A stretch of 48,793 bases of DNA from contig CANPWZ010000014.1 in assembly GCA_947585425.1 (NCBI GenBank), positions 1-48,793 on the forward strand. The letters run 5' to 3'. The translations under genes and the position numbers were made by a program. Within the stretch, counting starts at the first letter, position 1; every line of letters starts with the position of its first letter. The notes under the pieces are model-generated. The model did no database searches, was not told the origin of the DNA, and was given only the letters and a program-made list of their open reading frames with translations. Positions 44,201-48,793 of this stretch are shown piece by piece. The DNA comes from an uncultured Oscillospiraceae bacterium. Lineage in GTDB: Bacteria > Bacillota > Clostridia > Oscillospirales > Oscillospiraceae.

Positions 44201-44799
44201 CGGTGCTGTGGGGGCCGGTGACGGCGGCCGACGACGCGGGCGAGCTTCGCCTGGACGGCGGGGCCAGGCTGGTCAACTGGAGCGAGATCAAGGGCTTTGG
44301 CGTCACAGTGGACGGCGGGGCCTATCTGGCCGACGCCTCCAACATATTCCTGCCCAACGGGACCGACCTCCGGGTGAACAGCGGCGTCCTTTCTGAGCGG
44401 AACCAGCTCGTCCTCAACGAGGGCGCGATCCATGTGGGCCGGGACGGGACTTTGACCGTCAACGGCGGCATCGATCTCTCAGAGACCTCCCTGGTCAACG
44501 AGGGGTGGTTCATGTCCAGCGCCGACTTCACCACCCGCGCGGGCGGCATCACCAACCGGGGAAATATGTCGATCTCCAGCTGGGATTGGCAGACGATAAG
44601 CCTTGACGGCACCCTGGAAAACCGCGGAAACCTGTTCACGAACAATGGGCAGTTCAACCAGATCAGAAACTACGGCGAGATCGACATCACCGATCCGGTG
44701 ACCGTCCTCGGTGAGATCCAAAACAACGGGCGGATCATCCTCTCTGGCGAAGGCGCCATCTACGGAACAGTCTCCGGCGACGCGCCGATCCACCAGTAA
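41218..44799 (+). CDS. Transmembrane Ser/Thr kinase with zinc ribbon and beta-solenoid-like ectodomain
   Basis: 1193 residues from TTG 41218 (MDQKYCPYCM). This start is preferred over GTG 41209 because GAGAGAAGG ends there, giving an 8-nt gap, and because the product then begins like the paralogous kinase (MDFCPHCM). Zinc ribbon Cys6, Cys9, Cys19, Cys22; kinase with GEGGFGITY, Lys75, Asp191 (HRDISPDN) and Asp208 (DFGCAR). A Pro/Glu/Thr linker precedes the helix at about 398-421. The outer ~770 residues show many NxG turns and short strands (LVNEGWF, ITNRGNMSI, LENRGNLF, IQNNGRIIL), like a right-handed beta-helix. Last gene of the run, followed by a terminator. Confidence 0.9.
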   Translation: MDQKYCPYCMTPVTPGEPCPTCGLTEGSYHPQPHHLPPGTVLAGRYLLGRVLGEGGFGITYIGCDTRLELRVAVKEYFPSSWVTRNSAVSLSVTSYDGVAGRGFDQGRERFIREARTMARMDKTPQIVGVRDFFQENNTAYIVMEFVEGTTFKELVAQRGGRLPARELLSMVEPLFGALNAMHKQGLIHRDISPDNLMLENGQVKLLDFGCARESTHGDETMTIVLKQGYSPVEQYQHKGQGPWTDVYSLAATMYYCITGKTPAQALDRICDDELVPPRKLGAELTEQEELALLYGMGLQPSRRFRSIQEFHAALYEGAPVPLTSHSLRPGEEQSSAGQPGPQPGPEPETESEPQTGPQPGPEPQTEPESKTEPEPQTEPRTETGPSPAPKPDRKKRIAAIAAAAAAVVVIAGVAVGIGVSRHSAGGPTPTPGGSEPPPASQPVGDQYLLTSTRKQDFLDALADDSIGSIQFSTRVEIELDAPVEITKPLILGLDSGLICNGPAFLLADVTLGRGSHAYFRDGATISAAMTCREGAYGEISGDLLTVTDTGRIAVEEGADVSAWSCRQVIIDGGSLEVDGHFGTDGLLRTLNGGAVAITDTGWADLTALWLERESDFTGKDRFSIDPSALLAASEDVFEGAEHVRTYQELENAVNNRLVTAIVVDGSFAVEQYLGLNKPTLVSEGVELSTSSMDGQGLILRDLLVNRGRITCHVQPDLSSGGSCINYGEIDAGLYSDGGGFLLNYGALNIQFTQWINSVIVNLGTMRHETRQGDREYMDLIGGTVVNLGEFTLASGNSLRLGGGVYWSGPNGAVTVEQGAELSNASHIHSPITLAGHLDNFGGVVEFDSPDWLTLDGGTIDGGLIQTHGAGALLEDNESVRCAVLTCREEDWVYLDVTSSNMLLDALDSTSRGIRVPAGSHIVLDGPVTVSNTLCIDTGASLTVNGELIMGAGILCNRGELTLGGLTIQEDAQLQNNGSITITGGGTFALNGGTAVLWGPVTAADDAGELRLDGGARLVNWSEIKGFGVTVDGGAYLADASNIFLPNGTDLRVNSGVLSERNQLVLNEGAIHVGRDGTLTVNGGIDLSETSLVNEGWFMSSADFTTRAGGITNRGNMSISSWDWQTISLDGTLENRGNLFTNNGQFNQIRNYGEIDITDPVTVLGEIQNNGRIILSGEGAIYGTVSGDAPIHQ
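42237..42305 (+). repeat. 21-bp direct repeat in the second kinase's linker
   Basis: A 21-base perfect repeat at 42237-42257 and 42285-42305, with a 48-bp period (16 codons), inside a longer degenerate PEPQTEPE-type array up to about 42365. In-frame length variation between strains is likely. Confidence 0.85.
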
Positions 44800-44814
44800 A
44801 TCACGATAAAAGGA

Positions 44815-44846
44815 GCGCCCGGCTCTGGGAGCCGGGCGCCCTTTTT
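44815..44846 (+). terminator. Intrinsic terminator of the signalling island
   Basis: Perfect 11-bp stem (44815-44825 with 44829-44839, loop TGG) followed by five T. The facing gene ends 9 nt further on. Confidence 0.93.
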
Positions 44847-44854
44847 CTATCCGC

Positions 44855-45955
44855 TCAGCGGACGTTTTCGTATAGCTTGTCGATGACCTGCTCCAGCCGG
44901 TCCGCCATGGACTCGTCGTCCGGGGCGGTGAGGGCGTAGCAGAACAGCCAGTCGGAGGCGCTGCGGGGGTCCAGCGGGGGCATCCCGCAGTCCAGCAGCA
45001 TGGCGTTGATGGTCCACCAGTGCCGGTCCAGCCGCTCCGCCGTGGTGAGGTAGTCCTCGTCCAGCTCGGAGTAGTCGTTGCCGGCGTTGCCGGTGATGAT
45101 ATATAGCAGCAGGAGCAGCTTGCGGGGCACATCGGACCGGCGGGCCAGGATGTTTTTCAGGGCGGTGGTGTTGGGCCAGCCCCGCTTGATGAGCTTCTGG
45201 GTGAGGGTATAGCCCGCCCGGGACTTGCCCGACGGCATCCCCAGGGTCAGATACTTCTCCATCACCGTGTCCAGGGAATAGGCCTCCTCCGGGGTGTCGT
45301 CCCAGGGGGAAACGGGGTGGATCAGGGCGTCCATGTAGTGGTAGAAATAGCGGTAGGCCCGCAGATGGAAGGCGCCGAACCGGCCCAGATTCTCCTCATA
45401 GCACCGGCGGAGCTCCTCCTCGGTGTGGGCCAGGGCGAACTGGTCCTGGAGCCGGTGGGTGATGGTATAGGGGTCCTCGCCGGGGGGCAGCCCGCCCCCC
45501 TTGGGGACGGGTGGCAGGGAGTCGAACAGGTCCCTGGCCTCCTGGTAGCCCATGCCCCGGCGGAGGCACCAGGCGTATACCACCTCCCGGCCCTCCCGGT
45601 AGTGGATGCCGAACTCGGTACACATCCCCAGCAGGGCGCCGGCCTGCTGCTCGCTCAGGTCCAGGGCAAAGGCCATGCGGAACAGGTCCTCCCTGCTCTG
45701 GGGGCGGCTGGCGCCCGCCAGCCAGTTGGCCACCTTCCTGTGGACCGAGGGAAGGGACTGCTCGCCCTCCCGGAAGGCGTTGATCAGGCGGATGGACAGG
45801 TCTGGATAGGGATACATCTCCCGGAGGGTGTCGTCGAACCGGCGCAGGGGGATGCGCTCGTCCTGGAGGTAGACGGCGGCCATGGCGGGGGTCATCTCGC
45901 CGGAGCGGATACGGCCAAACTCGCGCTCGCTGGCCTGGGTCAAGGTGGATTGCAA
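44855..45955 (-). CDS. HTH-like protein of unknown function facing the kinase island
   Basis: 366 residues from TTG 45955, 10 nt after AAAGGAG; a GTG at 45964 is too near that site. I do not recognise a named family. The N-terminal third contains an Xre-like segment (KVANWLAGASRPQSREDLFR, then MAFALDLSEQQAGALL), so DNA binding is possible. The rest is helical with many aromatic residues, including HLRAYRYFYHYMDALIHP and LKNILARRSDVPRKLLLLLY. No membrane helix or signal peptide. Its position against the kinase run suggests it regulates, or is a phosphorylation target of, that system; this is inferred from context only. Confidence 0.7.
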   Translation of the reverse strand: MQSTLTQASEREFGRIRSGEMTPAMAAVYLQDERIPLRRFDDTLREMYPYPDLSIRLINAFREGEQSLPSVHRKVANWLAGASRPQSREDLFRMAFALDLSEQQAGALLGMCTEFGIHYREGREVVYAWCLRRGMGYQEARDLFDSLPPVPKGGGLPPGEDPYTITHRLQDQFALAHTEEELRRCYEENLGRFGAFHLRAYRYFYHYMDALIHPVSPWDDTPEEAYSLDTVMEKYLTLGMPSGKSRAGYTLTQKLIKRGWPNTTALKNILARRSDVPRKLLLLLYIITGNAGNDYSELDEDYLTTAERLDRHWWTINAMLLDCGMPPLDPRSASDWLFCYALTAPDDESMADRLEQVIDKLYENVR

Positions 45956-46010
45956 GGGCTGCACGCTCCTTTCCGGGGCCGCAACGGGCCGCCATGGACT
46001 TTCGTGCAGT

Positions 46011-46039
46011 AGTATAGCACACTGAACGCGATTTGACCA
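46011..46039 (-). promoter_or_regulatory. Promoter of the HTH-like gene
   Basis: Minus strand: TGGTCA (46039-46034), 17-nt spacer, TATACT (46016-46011). Good -10, weak -35. Confidence 0.55.
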
Positions 46040-46088
46040 TATCTTTGCGCAAAAAATACCGAAGCAAACCAAACGGTCTGCTCCGGCG

Positions 46089-46174
46089 TGGTGCGGATGA
46101 CGGGACTCGAACCCGTACGGCCGTGGGCCACTAGCACCTCAAGCTAGCCAGTCTACCAGTTCCAGCACATCCGC
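46089..46174 (-). tRNA. tRNA-Leu (anticodon GAG)
   Basis: Class II tRNA. Acceptor stem GCGGATG/CATCCGC (46174-46168 with 46099-46093), discriminator A and encoded CCA (46091-46089). Anticodon stem CTAGC/GCTAG with loop TTGAGGT; anticodon GAG is at 46140-46138. T-arm GGGTTCGAGTCCC and a long variable arm are present. Confidence 0.95.
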
Positions 46175-46213
46175 GTGTGCAATTTCGTGTGCAGTTTTCG
46201 CATCGCAGAGCCT

Positions 46214-46242
46214 ATTATAGCGTCGAGATCCTTTTTTGTCAA
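46214..46242 (-). promoter_or_regulatory. Consensus promoter of tRNA-Leu(GAG)
   Basis: Minus strand: TTGACA (46242-46237), 17-nt spacer, TATAAT (46219-46214). Perfect sigma-A consensus, fitting a stable RNA gene. Confidence 0.92.
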
Positions 46243-46257
46243 GAGAGAAAAAAACTG

Positions 46258-46286
46258 TTGACAACTGCCGCCCGCCGTGCTATTAT
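46258..46286 (+). promoter_or_regulatory. Promoter of tRNA-Leu(CAG)
   Basis: TTGACA (46258-46263), 17-nt spacer, TATTAT (46281-46286), about 33 nt before the tRNA. Back to back with the other tRNA promoter. Confidence 0.88.
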
Positions 46287-46318
46287 AATTCTCGCGTTGA
46301 GAAAACGTCAGCCCTTTT

Positions 46319-46405
46319 GCGCGAGTGGTGGAATTGGTAGACTCGCTGGCTTCAGGTGCCAGTGCTCGCAAGGGCGTGCGGGTTCGACTCCCGCCTCGCG
46401 CACCA
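46319..46405 (+). tRNA. tRNA-Leu (anticodon CAG)
   Basis: Class II tRNA. Acceptor stem GCGCGAG/CTCGCGC (46319-46325 with 46395-46401), A and encoded CCA at 46402-46405. Anticodon stem CTGGC/GCCAG, loop TTCAGGT, anticodon CAG at 46353-46355. T-arm CGGGTTCGACTCCCG. An integrase gene starts its 3' end 77 nt downstream, so this tRNA's 3' end is the probable integration site. Confidence 0.96.
46370..46405 (+). other. Probable attachment site of the integrated element (tRNA 3' end)
   Basis: Tyrosine recombinases of this kind usually recombine at the T-arm and 3' end of a tRNA gene, leaving an intact tRNA next to int. The matching second copy was looked for to the right and not found within the window, so the exact core is unknown. 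Confidence 0.4.
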
Positions 46406-46407
46406 GT

Positions 46408-46445
46408 AGAAAACCCTTGAAAGCCGCGGCTTTCAAGGGTTTTCT
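46408..46445. terminator. 38-bp perfect palindrome; terminator of tRNA-Leu(CAG) and of int
   Basis: Every base of 46408-46426 pairs with 46427-46445, with no unpaired loop in the DNA. TTTTC tracts occur at both outer ends. It begins 3 nt after the tRNA CCA and lies 37 nt from the int stop codon, so it can end transcription from both sides. Confidence 0.8.
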
Positions 46446-46481
46446 CTATGCCCTGAAAGCAGTTTTCCCTTATTTTTTCCC

Positions 46482-47702
46482 TTATGCGCTCTGTTTGCCC
46501 TCCCCGCCGACCGAGGCGATAAAGCGGTCCATGCGGTCCGCGCTGTCCTGCTTCATCCGCTCGGTCACATGGGCGTAGGTGTCCAGCGTAAAGGCGGCGG
46601 TGTGGTGCCCCAGGTTCTCCTGGACCGTCTTGATGTCGTCCCCGGCGCGCAGGGCGGCCACTGCGTAGCTGTGTCTTAAGTCGTGGAAGCGCGCCTCCGG
46701 GACCCCGGCCTGTTCGGCCAGGTTCTTGAAATGGAGGTAGACCGTCTGTGCGCAGAGATTCCCGCCCAACTCGTTGGTAAAGACCAAATCCCACTTGTTC
46801 TGCCATGCCTCTCCGGCAAACCGGCGGTTGGCCTCCTGCCGCTCTTTCTGGGTCTCCAGAAGCCCCATCACATATTTCGCGCAGGTAAGCACTCTGGATT
46901 TCCCGTTCTTGGGTGAGGACAGCACATAGACGCCCTTGGAGTTTCGGACCTTCTGGAGCTGCTGTTTGACGGTCACACGTCCGCTGGCGAAGTCCACGCA
47001 GTCCCAGGTGAGGCCCAGCACCTCCCCTTCCCTCATGCCAGTGAACAGGGTCACAAGATAGATCAGCTCATATTTGTGGCCGCGGATCGTCCGCATGAAG
47101 CGTTGGATGTCTTCCTCGTCCAGAGGCTTGATCTCCTTGCGCCGTATCCTGGGCAGCTCAGCGTGGTCGGCGGGATTCTTCGGGATCAGACCGATCCGAA
47201 CCGCCGTCGCCAGCGCCCGGTGCAGCGTGCCGTGGATGTTGGCCTTGGTCTTGGCGGACAGAGGCTCACCGGTGATCTTGTTGGTAAGGCCGTTGTAGAA
47301 CCGCTGGATGTCCATTGGCGTCAGCTTGCCCAGTCGGATGCCTCCCAAGATGGGCTTGATATGGATCTCGCAGTTTATGGAATAGCTGTCCACGGTGCGC
47401 GGCTTGACGTTCTTCAGGTAGTCAGCCAGCCATTGATCCAGCCAGTCGCTCAGCGTCATTTTGGAGGGCTCCACATAGCTCCCCTCATTGATGGAAACGA
47501 CGACCGTCTGTAATTTCTCCCGCACTTCTTTCTGAGTCTTCCCAGTAATGGATTTCTGAATCTGCTTCCCGGTGCCCGGATCAAAGCCCGTGGTGACTCT
47601 GGCCTCCCAGTAGGAATACGACTTCCCGTTTTTGCTGACGGTCTTTTTGCGGATCGTGCCTGAGCCCGATGCGTTCTTCTTATTTTTGGTGCCGTGCGGC
47701 AT
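46482..47702 (-). CDS. int: Tyrosine recombinase (phage/ICE-type integrase)
   Basis: 406 residues, ATG preceded by GAAAGGAGG. A basic N-terminal arm-binding region (KNGKSYSYWEARV, DPGTGKQIQKSITGKTQKEV) is followed by a SAM-like core-binding domain (LSDWLDQWLADYLKNVKPRT) and the catalytic domain. Catalytic residues: Arg in TGMREGEVLG, His340 and Arg343 (HDLRH), His366 (LGHH) and nucleophile Tyr376 (DTYAHV). It integrates and excises the element at tRNA-Leu(CAG). Its leader holds a large hairpin that may control translation. Confidence 0.95.
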   Translation of the reverse strand: MPHGTKNKKNASGSGTIRKKTVSKNGKSYSYWEARVTTGFDPGTGKQIQKSITGKTQKEVREKLQTVVVSINEGSYVEPSKMTLSDWLDQWLADYLKNVKPRTVDSYSINCEIHIKPILGGIRLGKLTPMDIQRFYNGLTNKITGEPLSAKTKANIHGTLHRALATAVRIGLIPKNPADHAELPRIRRKEIKPLDEEDIQRFMRTIRGHKYELIYLVTLFTGMREGEVLGLTWDCVDFASGRVTVKQQLQKVRNSKGVYVLSSPKNGKSRVLTCAKYVMGLLETQKERQEANRRFAGEAWQNKWDLVFTNELGGNLCAQTVYLHFKNLAEQAGVPEARFHDLRHSYAVAALRAGDDIKTVQENLGHHTAAFTLDTYAHVTERMKQDSADRMDRFIASVGGEGKQSA

Positions 47703-47718
47703 AATTGAACCTCCTTTC

Positions 47719-47762
47719 GCCGCACAGCGGGGATCATGGTTTCATGATAACCGCTGTGCGGC
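47719..47762 (-). promoter_or_regulatory. Hairpin in the xis-int intergenic leader
   Basis: 12-bp outer stem (47719-47730 with 47751-47762) and 6-bp inner stem (47733-47738 with 47743-47748) with 2-nt symmetric bulges. In the minus-strand mRNA it ends one base before the GAAAGGAGG site of int. Its 3' arm ends GUGCGGC, which could instead pair with GCCGCAC overlapping the int start codon. Confidence 0.7.
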
Positions 47763-47790
47763 TTTGTTTCAAGTGTTTTCTGTGAACAAT

Positions 47791-47988
47791 TCAGCCGGTT
47801 TGCTGATGGAGGAAGGCAAAAACCTCCTGCTTGGGGATGCGGATCTGCCTCCCGATTTTGACGCTCCTGATCTGCCCGGACCGCACCAGCTCATAGGCGG
47901 TGTTCCTGCCAATGCCGAGGATGGGCATCAGGTCCTCCACCCGGAGGGTCAGGGGCAGGTCGTCAAAAGAGCGATACTTAGTCTCCAA
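47791..47988 (-). CDS. xis: Excisionase-type small HTH protein
   Basis: 65 residues from TTG 47988, chosen because GGGAGG lies 7 nt upstream; the longer reading frame begins before that site. It is a MerR-like winged helix of the excisionase family: LRVEDLMPILGIGRNTAYEL, VRSGQIRSVKIGRQIRIPKQ, EVFAFL. Such proteins bend the attachment-site arms so that the integrase excises the element. It lies 88 nt upstream of int on the same strand, so they form one unit. Confidence 0.88.
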   Translation of the reverse strand: METKYRSFDDLPLTLRVEDLMPILGIGRNTAYELVRSGQIRSVKIGRQIRIPKQEVFAFLHQQTG

Positions 47989-48012
47989 AGTGATACCTCC
48001 CAGCAGAGGCAA

Positions 48013-48360
48013 TGTAAGCGTTCCTATTTCTGATGTTAGATTTCATATGATAAAGCCTCATTGTTTTTATAGTTATGCTCAGCCGGCGCGTTGCAGCGCA
48101 GGCCGCGGGTGTTCTGTGATCCCTCCGGCCGGGATCGGGGTATGCGAACTCTCACGCTGCCGGACCGGCGCAGCGCCGGAGCGGCGAGAGGTGAGACCGC
48201 TTGCCGACGGCCTCCGAGGTTGTCCACCCTGTGTCCCTGCAAACCTCAAAGCGGGGAGGGTCAAAAGCTGATCGACTGTTTGTATGGCACCCGTTTCCCT
48301 GACCGGCGGCTGGCAGGGCCGCCGGCTGCTCCTGATGAGCGGAAACACCTTCAAAAACGC
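48013..48360 (-). other. Non-coding leader upstream of xis with GC hairpins
   Basis: No convincing gene on either strand; short frames here have no ribosome site or recognisable product. It contains an 8-bp perfect stem (48303-48310 with 48318-48325) and other GC-rich inverted stretches such as GCGCAGCGC near 48170. A weak TATAAA near 48065 on the minus strand could be part of an xis promoter, but no good -35 accompanies it. Confidence 0.45.
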
Positions 48361-48418
48361 AAAAAGAGAGTGCGAAAAGTCGTCAAAACGTCAACGTCAA
48401 CAAACTTTTCGCACTCTC
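48361..48418 (-). terminator. Intrinsic terminator of the candidate RNA
   Basis: Perfect 15-bp stem (48366-48380 with 48404-48418) with a 23-nt loop holding three CGTCAA units, followed on the minus strand by TTTTTGCGTTTTT. Confidence 0.85.
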
Positions 48419-48665
48419 GATGAGCGCAGGCATTCTTCGATTTTCAGCCCGATGGGCTGTGATAAGCATTCAACAACGGGCAATCTACCCTCAAAAGGGT
48501 ATACTGCCCCCTACAAGCTCCTGCCAGTAAACGCCGCTATCTCCTGTAGCGGCCGTTCTGGCATAACGTACAACCTTAACAACGTATGCAATGCGGGTGC
48601 CCCCCGGTCCCAGGTCCAAAGGACCCGGCTCCGCGATTTCAGCGAAGTACGCACAAGCAATCAAC
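48361..48665 (-). ncRNA. Candidate ~305-nt structured small RNA
   Basis: Bounded by a near-consensus minus-strand promoter and an intrinsic terminator. Between them are successive stems: 48613-48617 with 48621-48625; 48533-48539 with 48547-48553, enclosed by 48523-48527 with 48558-48562; 48486-48491 with 48496-48501, enclosed by 48478-48482 with 48505-48509; 48445-48450 with 48454-48459. No frame on this strand has a ribosome site and product I recognise. I do not recognise the RNA family. Confidence 0.6.
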
Positions 48666-48671
48666 GATGAA

Positions 48672-48700
48672 ATGGTAACATATCCCAGCTAAATTGTCAA
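48672..48700 (-). promoter_or_regulatory. Promoter of the candidate RNA
   Basis: Minus strand: TTGACA (48700-48695), 17-nt spacer, TACCAT (48677-48672). A transcription start near 48665 is expected. Confidence 0.75.
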
Positions 48701-48762
48701 GAGCATACGCGCAAAATACCTGGATTTCTTCTCGACAGAATACTACATTTTATTCCGGCGGC

Positions 48763-48793
48763 CTCTAAAAACGAAGATTCTTCGTTTTTAGAG
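48763..48793. repeat. 31-nt palindrome at the very end of the window
   Basis: 15-bp perfect arms (48763-48777 with 48779-48793) around a single T. The right arm ends exactly at the last base of the window. Confidence 0.9.

Larger units (their letters stand above)
46406..48793. mobile_element. Left end of an integrated element (int-xis module) at tRNA-Leu(CAG)
   Basis: From the tRNA 3' end rightward the sequence is clearly less GC-rich than the core genome and holds a tyrosine recombinase and an excisionase reading toward the tRNA, the classical end module of an integrative conjugative element or prophage. No structural, relaxase or conjugation gene lies in the 2.4 kb visible, and the other end is outside the window. 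Whether it is an ICE, a prophage or a smaller island cannot be decided. Confidence 0.7.

Noticed and set aside
38611-44433. 1940-codon open frame on the minus strand opposite both kinases
   Set aside because: A shadow of high GC at third codon positions: no ribosome site, low-complexity translation (GL/GQ/PG-rich), no recognisable domain, and opposite two genes with clear catalytic motifs.
34200-44799. Type VI secretion regulatory cluster
   Set aside because: Kinase, PP2C and FHA also occur in T6SS loci, but no TssB/C, Hcp, ClpV, IcmF or VgrG is present and the host looks Gram-positive.
34200-44799. PrkC/PrpC cell-wall signalling locus
   Set aside because: PASTA repeats, rsgA, rpe and priA neighbours are missing, and the ectodomains are of other types.
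48303-48325. Terminator upstream of xis
   Set aside because: The 8-bp stem has no T-tract on either strand, so it is described only as a hairpin.
48091-48423. 110-residue plus-strand frame upstream of xis
   Set aside because: Arg/Pro/Lys-rich composition, no start signals, overlaps GC hairpins.
48284-48670. 128-residue plus-strand frame in the mobile element
   Set aside because: No ribosome site and no recognisable domain, and it lies antisense to a promoter-to-terminator unit with many RNA stems. Its apparent conservation, if any, is better explained by the RNA; kept as a thing to test.
46406-48793. Complete element with both attachment sites in the window
   Set aside because: The tRNA 3' end sequence occurs only once; no second copy could be found before the window end.

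Overview
The window is a stretch of a GC-rich anaerobic Firmicute chromosome, most like Oscillospirales (Clostridia of the Flavonifractor/Lawsonibacter type). This rests on the very high GC3, clostridial-type gene families, AddAB instead of RecBCD, an rnfCDGEAB operon, a Zn-type ribosomal protein L31, and Gram-positive envelope genes (SLH, YfhO, TgpA-like). The genus is an inference; no 16S is present.

Layout. 1-2.5 kb: 3' end of rplT, an SLH/transglutaminase surface protein, and a WYL regulator broken by a G7 frameshift. 2.6-9.5 kb: addB-addA recombination nuclease. 9.6-14.1 kb: rpmE; a DUF3169/HTH cassette divergent from a flavin reductase-hflX pair, with a 21-bp phased operator array between them; then two membrane protein genes facing hflX. 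14.4-20.4 kb: rnfCDGEAB, then a NusG-domain-II protein and a Gx transporter-family protein. 20.4-22.4 kb: a hexapeptide acyltransferase-like gene and a phosphoglucosamine mutase. 22.5-27.9 kb: a TVP38-type membrane protein, a GlgX-type debranching enzyme and a YfhO-type membrane protein. 28.0-34.0 kb: cysteine desulfurase, then MoxR ATPase, DUF58, a transglutaminase membrane protein and an HD protein.

34.2-44.8 kb is the most distinctive part: seven consecutive same-strand genes forming a phospho-Ser/Thr signalling island. They encode a membrane FHA protein, a zinc-ribbon FHA protein, two PP2C phosphatases (one membrane-anchored), a lipoprotein-type trypsin fused through a membrane helix to a cytoplasmic FHA domain, and two transmembrane Ser/Thr kinases with N-terminal zinc ribbons. 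The kinases have unrelated extracellular parts, one BspA/LRR-like and one beta-solenoid-like. A convergent gene for a 366-residue HTH-like protein closes the block. I infer that surface signals sensed outside are converted to Thr phosphorylation inside, read by three FHA domains and erased by two phosphatases.

46.1-48.8 kb: two divergent tRNA-Leu genes (GAG and CAG) with near-consensus promoters, then the end of an integrated element sited at tRNA-Leu(CAG). The element carries a tyrosine recombinase, an excisionase, and about 780 bases without a convincing protein gene. Inside that stretch is a candidate ~305-nt structured RNA on the minus strand with its own promoter and intrinsic terminator. 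The window stops exactly at the end of a 31-nt palindrome.
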